A stretch of 53,580 nt of DNA from an uncultured Azospirillum sp. (GTDB lineage Bacteria; Pseudomonadota; Alphaproteobacteria; RF32; CAG-239): contig UQCS01000009.1 in NCBI GenBank assembly GCA_900539605.1, positions 1 through 53,580 on the forward strand. The letters are read 5' to 3'. This document shows, piece by piece, positions 18,701-25,367 of the stretch. The notes beneath the pieces were generated by a model that was not told where the DNA came from, searched no databases, and worked only from the letters and a program-made list of their open reading frames with translations. The translations under genes and the position numbers were made by a program. How positions within the stretch are numbered: position 1 is the first letter of the stretch; every line of letters begins with the position of its first letter.

Positions 18701-20287
18701 GAAAATCACCGAGTGATTTGCCATATCATTAAAGGTCTTTTTATCCCGCAACGCCTGAGCAATTGAAACTTTGCCCAACGACTGGTTCAAAGCTTTAACC
18801 TGACGGTACTCTTCTTCTGTTACCGCACGGTCGCCCGCTTTTTTCTTATATTCTTCATAGTTATAAGCACGACGGATATCGGCATATTTGACGACATTGT
18901 TAAACATATCTTCGCTGACAGCCTTGTCACCAGTAGCTTTGGCATATTCGGCATAAGGTTTTCCGACATATTGACGGACGGTTTCAAAACTTTCGCGGGT
19001 AAATTCTCTTTTATGTTGAAATTTCTTAAGATCGGAAAATTCTTCCTCAGTCAGCCTATTATCAACTTTGGGATGTTTTTCGACATAAGCGGTATAGTTT
19101 TGATATGCCCGAACCTGATTATAGTCGTGCAACGTGAATTTGCTGTCCGCGTTTTGTTTAAGATAAATTTCCAACCCTTGTACCGCAACCTGATCCTTAA
19201 ACACTTCTTTGAAAGCGGCATAGTCCTTGAATCCTTGAAAATCATTGTAAAGTGCACGCGCCGAAAGAATCGAACGATATCCCATGTAAACCGGGTTACC
19301 AGCAGCGACAAAGTTCATCCCCAGCCCAAACAACGGGTTTTTGCCTTCAAATTTCTGGCACCAGTCCATTACTTTGCCAAAACCGTGCATACCACGGCTG
19401 AATTTGCTGCGTTTTTCCATAAAATCGGAAATTGGTTTGACGTTGGCTTGGGTTGTAGTGGCAAGTGCCACCTTTTTGGCAGCATCGTTCGGATTGATTG
19501 CCAGCATTTTGAAAATTTCTTTTTCGGTCTTGCCGGCACGGACCGCCTGGTCGATTTTTAAAATCCGTTCAAGATGAGTTTCACCTTTAATATTGTTATA
19601 CTTGTCGCCGAGAGCAACCGCATAAAGATTGTTATAGTATTCAACTTCAATCCGCGCTCTTTCTTCCCGGCGGGCTTCGTTCAAAGTATTGAGATTGATT
19701 TCAATATCCGAAGACGCCAAGCGGCGGCAGGCGCTCAGATTAAGCGCTTCTTCCAACGACTTGTCGTCACTGCTGTCAATACGGATATTGTTATTTTTCC
19801 AAACTTCCTGTTCCTGAAGGTTGTGACCGGCTTCGCTGTTAAGCAGTTCATAAGCCTGATCAAAACGGGCGGCTTCAATTTCCGGAGCCGGGGCATAAAA
19901 ATCTTCCCAGTGGAAAGGATCGCTCAACATTGCCTCGGTTTCAAGCGGGACAACACCAACTTCCATACCTGGTTCTTCGCCGCGTTCTTCCAATTCTTCC
20001 CCACCGGCGGTTTCTGCCGCATCATCACCGTTATCTTCTGTTTCCGCCGCATCCGCAGTCATAACCGTCAGATCGTCATTGACGGCATTATCCAAAACTT
20101 GTTCGGCTTTTTCCCGTTTTTCCAACTCGTTGTTAAACTGAGCAGCAAAATCATTAAATACGGCTTCGTTACTGCTTAACTCCTGTAAATCACCTGGACC
20201 ATACCACCTGATAAAACTGTCATAAATTTCAGGTGCCCGTTGTTTCATTTCTTCCAAGGCACTGCTAAAATCTTTTGTGTCCGCCAT
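15728..20287 (-). CDS. Giant modular protein of unknown function (1519 residues)
   Basis: A single unbroken reading frame with CGGAGA ribosome site. No signal peptide. Residues 1-140 are acidic. Residues 370-505 hold at least three helical repeats of roughly 35-45 residues (YTAYVEKHPKVDNRLTEEEF, YAEYAKATGDKAVSEDMF, YEEYKKKAGDRAVTEEEY). About 590-612 is the one hydrophobic segment (GLIAETVGAYMLYGGVSHGI). 725-751 is a Ser/Val/Asp/Thr tandem repeat. Three C-terminal modules share a helical hairpin: 946-978, 1256-1292 and 1455-1491 (IY.D......GE.L.A....F...). The last two also share a beta-rich FKGRY/FNGTY stretch about 85-90 residues before it. Linkers are Gln/Asn/Glu-rich. The C-terminus is basic (RRNRGGYGD). 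I recognise no domain. A secreted effector or a large structural protein are possibilities only. Confidence 0.88.
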   Translation of the reverse strand: MADTKDFSSALEEMKQRAPEIYDSFIRWYGPGDLQELSSNEAVFNDFAAQFNNELEKREKAEQVLDNAVNDDLTVMTADAAETEDNGDDAAETAGGEELEERGEEPGMEVGVVPLETEAMLSDPFHWEDFYAPAPEIEAARFDQAYELLNSEAGHNLQEQEVWKNNNIRIDSSDDKSLEEALNLSACRRLASSDIEINLNTLNEARREERARIEVEYYNNLYAVALGDKYNNIKGETHLERILKIDQAVRAGKTEKEIFKMLAINPNDAAKKVALATTTQANVKPISDFMEKRSKFSRGMHGFGKVMDWCQKFEGKNPLFGLGMNFVAAGNPVYMGYRSILSARALYNDFQGFKDYAAFKEVFKDQVAVQGLEIYLKQNADSKFTLHDYNQVRAYQNYTAYVEKHPKVDNRLTEEEFSDLKKFQHKREFTRESFETVRQYVGKPYAEYAKATGDKAVSEDMFNNVVKYADIRRAYNYEEYKKKAGDRAVTEEEYRQVKALNQSLGKVSIAQALRDKKTFNDMANHSVIFFRSLPVVGQAYALGMAAKNMVTKTYWKGLAAKAKGTGNAIKTLWSKKGRDKEAWKQLYSNGSGLIAETVGAYMLYGGVSHGIDNMMNDGTGTTIDYPLAETKETRTAQTVADTVTVPVVENSSFFSRIQGFMGYGHQEMTENIAADSVQVEKTVTDLNDVNTANQFREWENIRGNPTFSLINPDGTFRGFGFDYTAASVDTTSVNTASVDTTSVNTTLVDGTQETVTDEKSTQTVIEPVIQTEFQPTDVQKQNLSDLFMQYPRAATLILEGNENPTADNLYTKGTFTVEGEGNLYRSGVITSNNLQELYDQGKLSSAQVEALVKFADGHFKDGQMIGEDAAALRAEAFTKSGPENTGTEVKQDDKTINGTEEEVISNDQNQENGKIPVKGYSFDENGQVIYQMDLGDLNNMDPEQMDALIYQDLQARLANGEELDANALKFMEQYKEAHPDPDMKKEAETVKGEQKTEGENDQVVSNAAENDTNFKLTRHDFESGKGYEMSGTGSMNGKNVEVVNLYDSNDKMVSSQMTVIYDDTHSTVVKTSLDRSGRLQTMVTEIDGDNYKTHRASSASDAWKAALKADYSISDETGQGTSGLQQSQEIKLQNGDENTGNRHCGGDELYGTTTPEVVEHKVWSTTFKGRYWIENDSEGNPQLQYRIADRQSLNVDRGLLDTFQSTIRSHGDTSHDFSALGGALRADNFGSQNPTNPEASGIMIKCEYLAERISLHEAVYHDMDVRVSKGETLSAEDMQWRQNYEQDLAKLGLVREDGRLSYNPETLSPASGRTDALQQENQTQGENRRVYSLDEKGQNPQSENGQSTGGSSAEQENKEESVVSTAAVNEPVEVNRGGFNGTYKLIEKDDNGSYQLEIRGNVTVDQDVLQALRGEKGIQQGADGQYSAANGTIKSGNYSVVSSKTLFEAQKITQSEAIYDHLQEQSANRELTAAESRFMQDHDKRLTALGLTHDANGEIVKANAHAQTPIRRNRGGYGD
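18035..18117 (-). repeat. Short tandem repeat inside giant protein gene
   Basis: About five 15-base units encode SVDTT, SVNTA, SVDTT, SVNTT and LVDGT (residues 727-751). Unit boundaries keep the reading frame, so length changes would not break the gene. It lies in a linker between the helical N-terminal half and the C-terminal modules. Confidence 0.7.
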
Positions 20288-20325
20288 AATTATTCTCCGA
20301 AAAAAGTAAAGCCTTAATTGGTTTT

Positions 20326-20354
20326 ATCGTACTATATGCTTTTCATTTAGTCAA
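20326..20354 (-). promoter_or_regulatory. Predicted promoter of giant protein gene
   Basis: Minus strand: TTGACT (20354-20349), 17 bases, TACGAT (20331-20326). The start codon is about 38 bases further on. Confidence 0.4.
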
Positions 20355-20400
20355 CTCTGTTTTGTCACATAATTCGTTTTTTTGTCAATTAACAATCCGC

Positions 20401-20428
20401 TGGACAAGCTGCGGTTTTGCGCTATATT
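20401..20428 (+). promoter_or_regulatory. Predicted promoter of S66 carboxypeptidase gene
   Basis: TGGACA (20401-20406), 16 bases, TATATT (20423-20428), ending 36 bases before the ATG. It is divergent from the giant-protein promoter in the same 177-base gap. Confidence 0.35.
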
Positions 20429-20464
20429 TAAAGTCGGCATTTGCATATAATAGGAGAAAAAACA

Positions 20465-21448
20465 ATGAAAAAGCTTATCCCGCAACTTTTGCGGCCTGGA
20501 GACGAAATCCGCATCATAGCCCCGGCGTCGGGCATCAAGGTCATTTCTCCCGCCTGTCGGGAACTGGCGCGACAGCGCTTTGAAAAAATGGGGCTGAAAG
20601 TCAGTTACGGGGCCAACACGGTTGACGAAAACTGGGATGCCGCCGGTTCAACGACGGTTGAGAAACGAGTCGAAGACTTGCATCAAGCTTTTGCCGATCC
20701 TAATATTAAAGCTGTTTTCACTATGATCGGCGGCAACAATTCAAATCAATTGCTTAATTATCTCGATTATCGACTGATTGCGGCAAATCCGAAAATATTG
20801 TGCGGATTTTCCGATATCACTGCTCTGTTAAACGCCGTTTACGCCCAAACCGGGTTGGTCACATTTTCCGGACCGCATTTCAGTTCGCTGGGGATGCTCA
20901 AAGGAATTGAATATACAATTGACAATATGCAAAAAATGCTGTTTGAGGACGGCAGCCACACCATCCGTCCTTCGGAACAATGGAGCGATGACCTGTGGTT
21001 TTTGGATCAGGAAAACCGCTGCTTTATCGATAATCCGGGTTGGTGGTTCTTGCAGAAGGGTCAGGCCCGCGGCACTTTGCTGGGCGGCAACCTCGGAACT
21101 TTCAACCTGTTGCTCGGCACTCCCTACCGACCGCCTTTCGAAGCGGACACAGTTCTCTTCATCGAGGACACCGGCAGCGCGGATATCGCCGACTTTACCC
21201 GCAATCTGCAGGCTCTGATGCAGCAGCCCGATTTTGAAAACGTCAAAGTACTTTTAATCGGCCGCTTCCAGAAAAACTCGCAAGTCACTCGCGAACAACT
21301 GGAATTTATGGTTGAACGTCTGCGTCCATATCTGAAAGACAAACCGGTTATTGCCAACCTGGACTTCGGCCACTCAACCCCGCTTTTAACCATTCCGGTC
21401 GGCGGAACTGCCGAAATTGCCGACGGCAGCATCAGTCTGCATCGATAA
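20465..21448 (+). CDS. S66 family LD-carboxypeptidase (LdcA/MccF-like)
   Basis: A 327-residue serine peptidase. LdcA trims tetrapeptides to tripeptides during cell-wall recycling; the related MccF cleaves toxic aminoacyl nucleotides. Ser116 in CGFSDITALL is the nucleophile. The acid and base are expected in VLFIEDTGSA and DFGHSTPLLTIPVG. RGTLLGGNLGTFNLLLGTPY and MIGGNNSNQLLNYLDY fit the MccF-like side of the family, so the substrate is open. The ATG at 20465 follows TAGGAGA; the earlier in-frame start at 20441 has no such site. An intrinsic terminator follows. With ampG and murI it suggests active muropeptide recycling. Confidence 0.9.
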   Translation: MKKLIPQLLRPGDEIRIIAPASGIKVISPACRELARQRFEKMGLKVSYGANTVDENWDAAGSTTVEKRVEDLHQAFADPNIKAVFTMIGGNNSNQLLNYLDYRLIAANPKILCGFSDITALLNAVYAQTGLVTFSGPHFSSLGMLKGIEYTIDNMQKMLFEDGSHTIRPSEQWSDDLWFLDQENRCFIDNPGWWFLQKGQARGTLLGGNLGTFNLLLGTPYRPPFEADTVLFIEDTGSADIADFTRNLQALMQQPDFENVKVLLIGRFQKNSQVTREQLEFMVERLRPYLKDKPVIANLDFGHSTPLLTIPVGGTAEIADGSISLHR

Positions 21449-21470
21449 ACGGTTTCACAACCATATCAGA

Positions 21471-21499
21471 CAGCCCTGCCATTTGACAGGGCTGTTTTT
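21471..21499 (+). terminator. Intrinsic terminator after S66 carboxypeptidase
   Basis: CAGCCCTG / CAGGGCTG eight-pair stem followed by T5, between the two convergent genes. Confidence 0.85.
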
Positions 21500-21502
21500 G
21501 AT

Positions 21503-21850
21503 TTACCGACGGTGATAGTGATAACGACGGGGCCGGTACCGGTATCGGTGCCGTCCGTACTGATAGCCGCCGTTCCACAAAAGCGCGCCGGCACCGATGG
21601 TCAGAAGAGCACCGTTATCGATCCGCGCCACAGGCGGCTGGCGATGATAGAGTTCACTCTCGCCATTGACAACCACAACCTGCCGTGCACCGTTGCTTCC
21701 GGGATTGACCATTACCACTGACGGCTCCCGGGATCCGGACGAACCGGTTGATGTTGTCGTCGTCACCGTAGTCGTTGTAACCACGGTTTCGGCCTTTGCT
21801 GGAAAGGCGGCAACGATCAAGACAGAAAGCAGGCTCAACAAATGTTTCAT
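21503..21850 (-). CDS. Small exported protein with Thr-rich and Arg/Tyr-rich segments
   Basis: 115 residues. The ATG at 21850 has a GGGGG ribosome site. An N-terminal signal peptide (MKHLLSLLSVLIVAAFPAKA) is followed by ETVVTTTTVTTTTSTGSS, a region with NGALLTIGAGALLWNGG and a basic aromatic C-terminus (RYRYRPRRYHYHRR). The signal cleavage site is probably after AKA at residue 20. The hydrophobic glycine stretch followed by a basic end resembles small periplasmic or cell-surface proteins. No function is assigned. Confidence 0.7.
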   Translation of the reverse strand: MKHLLSLLSVLIVAAFPAKAETVVTTTTVTTTTSTGSSGSREPSVVMVNPGSNGARQVVVVNGESELYHRQPPVARIDNGALLTIGAGALLWNGGYQYGRHRYRYRPRRYHYHRR

Positions 21851-21897
21851 AGCACCCCCGCACAAAATTAATTTTTCTTATTATATTTGTTTTTCGG

Positions 21898-22476
21898 TTA
21901 AAAAGCAACCACCGATACGTCAATTGATGACAGATGCTCATATAATATTTTCACACCGAGCAAAATCAACACCACCCCTGCCACAATCTGCAAAGCACGG
22001 GTCGACAGCCGATGAAAAACGCGACTGATGTAAAACCCCGCCAACGTACAAAAGAAACAAACGATGCCGATCACCAAAGCCGCCGTTAAAATACCGACAT
22101 TCATAAAATAAAGGCTGATTCCCGCTACGCATGCATCAATGCTGGTTGCAATGCCGATACAGAACAAAAGCCTCAAAGACAATGCACACGGGGCTTTTTC
22201 TTCTCCATTGCCGCGCCAAGCGTCAATAATCACGTTCAGTCCCAGCAGCAAAAAAAACGTAAAGGCAATCCAATGGTCAAAGGCCTCGACGTATCGGTGA
22301 ACCGATCCGGTAGCCAACCAACCGGCCAATGGCATCACAAACTGTCCCGCCGCAGTTGCCGCTGCCAGCTTGAAAGCCGATGCGGCCGCATTGCGGCGAA
22401 TAACCAAACCATATGAAAAAGCAACCGCAAAAGCGTCTACGGACAGCGCCAACGCCAATAAAAAAACACTAAACAT
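21898..22476 (-). CDS. mntP: Manganese efflux pump MntP
   Basis: A 192-residue, six-helix inner-membrane protein. LLALALSVDAFAVAFSYGL (about 6-24), GQFVMPLAGW and GIATSIDACVAG carry the aspartates typical of MntP, which exports Mn2+. GGGA precedes the ATG. The 73 bases upstream, up to the cold-shock gene, contain no recognisable yybP-ykoY manganese riboswitch, and the gene may be read from the cold-shock promoter. Confidence 0.9.
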   Translation of the reverse strand: MFSVFLLALALSVDAFAVAFSYGLVIRRNAAASAFKLAAATAAGQFVMPLAGWLATGSVHRYVEAFDHWIAFTFFLLLGLNVIIDAWRGNGEEKAPCALSLRLLFCIGIATSIDACVAGISLYFMNVGILTAALVIGIVCFFCTLAGFYISRVFHRLSTRALQIVAGVVLILLGVKILYEHLSSIDVSVVAF

Positions 22477-22549
22477 TTTGTTTATCCCAAAAAAGGCCGC
22501 AACAATGTTTAGTGCTTTTAAATTAAAAAGGAAAATTAATCAACTGTAA

Positions 22550-22762
22550 TTAATTTTTCAAAACGCTCAGATTATGCGCTTCCGGACGGCCGGAACGATC
22601 CGGTACGATGTCAAAAGACAGTTCCTGTCCCTCGGTGATTTTGTCCAGCCCCGATTTTTGGATGGCGGTAATATGAACAAAAATATCTTTTTCGTTCTCC
22701 GGCGTTTTGATAAATCCATAACCTTTTTTGTTATTAAACCATTTTACTGTTCCGTTTAGCAT
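22550..22762 (-). CDS. Cold-shock domain protein (CspA family)
   Basis: A 70-residue single-stranded nucleic-acid-binding protein. RNP1 KGYGFI (about 13-18) and RNP2 DIFVHI (about 26-31) are intact in the five-strand OB fold. AAAGGGAA lies before the ATG. The 22763-22863 leader has no gene. Family members act as RNA chaperones. Confidence 0.95.
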   Translation of the reverse strand: MLNGTVKWFNNKKGYGFIKTPENEKDIFVHITAIQKSGLDKITEGQELSFDIVPDRSGRPEAHNLSVLKN

Positions 22763-22863
22763 TTTAGTTCCCTTTTACGAAATTAAACCTTATCTGACAA
22801 CAATTCGTCTCAGACCCAGTGTATTTATTCGTCAAAATGCCTTTTTCAAGTATCGGAAAAAAA

Positions 22864-24123
22864 TTATTTTAAACTTCTTATTTTATCGGCCAGCTTTTTG
22901 GCTTCGCAAATAATTTCCGCTTCGTTTTCCACCTGACGATCCCGCATGATCAGCCGGCCGTCGCAAATAACATCGCAAATACAAGAACTGTCGGCAGCAT
23001 AGACCAGGTTGGAAACCAGATTATAAGCCGGAACCATAAACGGATTGTTGAGATCGACCAGCAGGCAGTCGGCCAGCGCTCCGACCCGAATTTCGCCGGC
23101 ATCCAGTCCGAAGGCGGACGCCCCCGAAACGGTTGCTGCCCGAAAGACGTCGGCCGCCTTACCGGCAACGGCGGAATCGGCCTGGCACTTTGCAACCAGA
23201 GAAGCTATTTTGACACTCTCCATCATATTGAGATTATTGTTGGAAGCTGCACCGTCGGTACCGATGGTTACTTTTCCCGGCAATTCGCGGTAAAGCTTTT
23301 CAAAACAAAACAGCCCCGAATTAAGCTTGAGGTTGGAAACCGGGTTATGAGACAGAAAACTGCCGCGGCGTTTGATGGTTTCGATATCACTTTCGCTTAA
23401 GTGAACTGCATGCGCCAGTACGGTACGCGGCGTCAACAGACCAAAGGAATCGAGCCGCTCGGTCGGCGAACATCCGTATTGAGCGCGGCAATCGGCATTT
23501 TCGCGCGCGGTTTCACTCAAATGAATCTGCATTGACAAGCAATGGCGTTCGGCGGTTTCGGCGGCAAATTTCAACAGTTCGGCAGAAACCGTATAAACAG
23601 CGTGACAGGAAAGTCCTTTGATAATCCGTTCCGGACAGGGGTTGGGCGCTGCCAGAAACTGTTCGGTTGCCGCTTTTTTGGCAGCAGTCGCCTTAGGATC
23701 GAACAGGTCCATTTCCACCAATGAAACGGCCGCGCGAACGCCCATTTCCTTAACCGCCTGCATCGTTGCCTCGCCGTGAAAATACATATCGGCAAAAAAG
23801 ACGGTTCCGGAACGAATCATTTCCAACACGGCCAGCCGGCTGGCCGTATAGATATCCTCGGCCGTCAGTTTGTCTTCCACCGGCCAGATGTCCTCCTGCA
23901 ACCATTCAAACAACGTTTTATCGTCGCCGTAACCGCGCAGAATCGACATTGCGGCATGATTGTGGGTATTGTAAAAAGGAGGGACCACAGCTTTGTCGTT
24001 GCCGTTAATGACCAGATCGGCGGCATCATCAAGCCGCGGCGCGATTTTACAAAAACGGTTTCCGCAGATCAATATGTCCACCCGGCGGTCCTGATGAAAA
24101 ATGTTTTTAATTAAAATTGACAT
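22864..24123 (-). CDS. MTA/SAH deaminase-type amidohydrolase
   Basis: A 419-residue metal-dependent amidohydrolase. Metal ligands lie in NTHNHAAMSILRGYGDD (near the N-terminus), MQIHLSETARE, LAHAVHLS and IGTDGAASNNNLNM. HNPVSNLKLNSG is diagnostic of the methylthioadenosine/S-adenosylhomocysteine and chlorohydrolase-like deaminases. The usual motif is NTHTH; here it is NTHNH, which keeps both histidines. The ATG at 24123 has GGAAAG upstream and is preferred to the GTG two codons before. It is divergent from slyX with 59 bases between the starts. Guanine deaminase-like activity is possible. Confidence 0.88.
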   Translation of the reverse strand: MSILIKNIFHQDRRVDILICGNRFCKIAPRLDDAADLVINGNDKAVVPPFYNTHNHAAMSILRGYGDDKTLFEWLQEDIWPVEDKLTAEDIYTASRLAVLEMIRSGTVFFADMYFHGEATMQAVKEMGVRAAVSLVEMDLFDPKATAAKKAATEQFLAAPNPCPERIIKGLSCHAVYTVSAELLKFAAETAERHCLSMQIHLSETARENADCRAQYGCSPTERLDSFGLLTPRTVLAHAVHLSESDIETIKRRGSFLSHNPVSNLKLNSGLFCFEKLYRELPGKVTIGTDGAASNNNLNMMESVKIASLVAKCQADSAVAGKAADVFRAATVSGASAFGLDAGEIRVGALADCLLVDLNNPFMVPAYNLVSNLVYAADSSCICDVICDGRLIMRDRQVENEAEIICEAKKLADKIRSLK

Positions 24124-24182
24124 CGGCACTTTCCAAATCTATGTTTAAAATATGGCTTCAATTTAGAACAGAACGGAAAATT

Positions 24183-24392
24183 ATGGAAGACAAAATTTTG
24201 GAAGAACGGCTGATTGACATCGAAACCGCTATTGCCATTCAGGAAAAAACGGTCGAAGAACTTAATCAGGCGGTAATTGAGCAGGGAAAACTGATCGACC
24301 GGCTGATCAAACAAAACCGCTGTTTGGCGGAAATGATCAAAAACGACACTGTTCGTCCGCAAAGCGAAGAAACGCCGCCGCCGCATTACTGA
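24183..24392 (+). CDS. slyX: SlyX-family coiled-coil protein
   Basis: A 69-residue protein from the ATG at 24183 (MEDKILEERLIDIETAIAIQ). Heptad pattern through residues 5-50 and a proline-rich end (EETPPPHY) match SlyX, a small coiled-coil protein of unclear role. The in-frame codons upstream overlap the divergent deaminase start and lack a ribosome site. Confidence 0.85.
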   Translation: MEDKILEERLIDIETAIAIQEKTVEELNQAVIEQGKLIDRLIKQNRCLAEMIKNDTVRPQSEETPPPHY

Positions 24393-24451
24393 CGCCTCTT
24401 GTATCGGCGCAAGACAAGTTTATATTATCTGAATAAGGAGAAACTTTAGTG

Positions 24452-25099
24452 ATGAATGCCGATGCATTATATAAATTAACCCACGGCGTATATGTTCTCG
24501 GGGCCGACGATCACGGGCGCCCGGTCGGCAGTGTGGTTGATGCGGTGATGCAGGCGGCCAACAAACCTCCGGTGCTTGCCCTTTCGTGTCATAACGGCAG
24601 CTATACCAAAAACTGCATTGAAAAAAGCGGCTTTTTCAGTCTTTCGGTCCTCAGCCGGGAGGTTGATCCTTTTGTCGTGGCCAACTTCGGTTTTCAGAGC
24701 AGCATTGACACCGACAAATGGGACAATGTCCCGCATTTTATGGAAAACGCGCTGCCTTATCTGCAAAATTGTATCGCCGTCATGAGCTGTCGGGTACTTG
24801 ATAAGCAAGTTTTTGAGAGCAATACCCTCTTTACCGCCGAAGTCATCGACTGCCGGGATATTGCCGAGGGACAGCCGTTGACTTATTCCGATTATCGTTC
24901 TTCGTTTAAAAACGAAGTCTTGAAATTTTTACCCAACATCTTAAAAGCAAAGGAGAAAAAAATGGCTGACAACGAAAAACAATGGGTTTGCGTCGTTTGC
25001 GGATATGTTTATGACGGCGATATCCCGTTTGAAGAACTGCCTGACGACTGGGCCTGCCCGGTTTGCGGCGTTGACAAGAGCTTTTTTGAACTGCGCTGA
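24452..25099 (+). CDS. Flavin reductase-rubredoxin fusion (high-molecular-weight rubredoxin type)
   Basis: 215 residues. About 1-165 is a flavin reductase split-barrel domain (YKLTHGVYVLGAD, LSCHNGSYTKNCIEKSGFFSLSVLS). From residue 171 comes a rubredoxin with both metal knuckles: CVVCGYVYDG and CPVCGVDKSFFEL. Such fusions in anaerobes pass electrons from NAD(P)H to flavodiiron proteins or peroxidases for O2 and NO removal. AAGGAG lies upstream; the ATG at 24452 or the adjacent GTG at 24449 may start translation. A second strong ribosome site lies inside the gene at the domain boundary (see the internal start). A terminator follows. Confidence 0.92.
   Translation: MNADALYKLTHGVYVLGADDHGRPVGSVVDAVMQAANKPPVLALSCHNGSYTKNCIEKSGFFSLSVLSREVDPFVVANFGFQSSIDTDKWDNVPHFMENALPYLQNCIAVMSCRVLDKQVFESNTLFTAEVIDCRDIAEGQPLTYSDYRSSFKNEVLKFLPNILKAKEKKMADNEKQWVCVVCGYVYDGDIPFEELPDDWACPVCGVDKSFFELR
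24962..25099 (+). CDS. Possible internally initiated free rubredoxin, 45 residues
   Basis: AAGGAG (24950-24955) lies six bases before an in-frame ATG at 24962, exactly where the rubredoxin domain begins (MADNEKQWVCVVCGYVYDG). Translation from here would give a normal-sized free rubredoxin in addition to the fusion. Spacing and sequence are as good as at any gene start in the window. Either this is used, or it is the relic of a separate rubredoxin gene whose preceding stop codon was lost. Confidence 0.5.
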   Translation: MADNEKQWVCVVCGYVYDGDIPFEELPDDWACPVCGVDKSFFELR

Positions 25100-25128
25100 A
25101 ATAATTTCCGAAACTTGTTTGCATCAAA

Positions 25129-25159
25129 CAGCTTCTCTGAACAGAGAGGCTGTTTTTTT
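25129..25159 (+). terminator. Intrinsic terminator after flavin reductase-rubredoxin gene
   Basis: CAGCTTCTCTG / CAGAGAGGCTG hairpin with one T-G pair, then T7. Confidence 0.85.
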
Positions 25160-25210
25160 AAACTGAACAATCGGGAAAAATCTCAGAGCGTTTCCCTTTT
25201 TTGACGCCGC

Positions 25211-25346
25211 AAAAAAAGGATCCTTTTTTTGATACAGATAAATATTATAGCCGCAAATTCTTTGTTGCAAGAAGTTTATAAAATTATCAATAAGTTATCA
25301 GGAGAAGAAAAGAGGGAAAAAATGTATCAAAAAAAGGATCCTTTTT
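25211..25346. repeat. Inverted repeat pair, each arm holding a GGATCC-centred palindrome
   Basis: The 24-base segments 25213-25236 and 25323-25346 are exact reverse complements of each other. Each contains A(5-7)GGATCCT(5-7), which is itself palindromic, flanked by TGATACA/TGTATCA. The 86-base interior is AT-rich with no gene. It lies between a terminator and the acyltransferase start. It could be a small mobile or repetitive element, a paired operator or a large stem-loop. Confidence 0.65.
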
Positions 25347-25348
25347 AA
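25322..25348 (+). CDS. Possible 8-codon micro-ORF in the right arm of the inverted repeat
   Basis: ATG through TAA reads MYQKKDPF, preceded at good spacing by GAGGG in a purine-rich stretch. It ends 19 bases before the acyltransferase ATG, so it could be a leader peptide. The left arm read on the opposite strand encodes the same residues without an ATG. Coincidence of the repeat sequence is quite possible. Confidence 0.25.
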   Translation: MYQKKDPF

Positions 25349-25367
25349 TAATTACCGGAAACTGACT

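Noticed and set aside
22477..22549. yybP-ykoY manganese riboswitch before mntP
   Set aside because: Only 73 bases separate it from the cold-shock gene and none of the conserved loop sequences is present.
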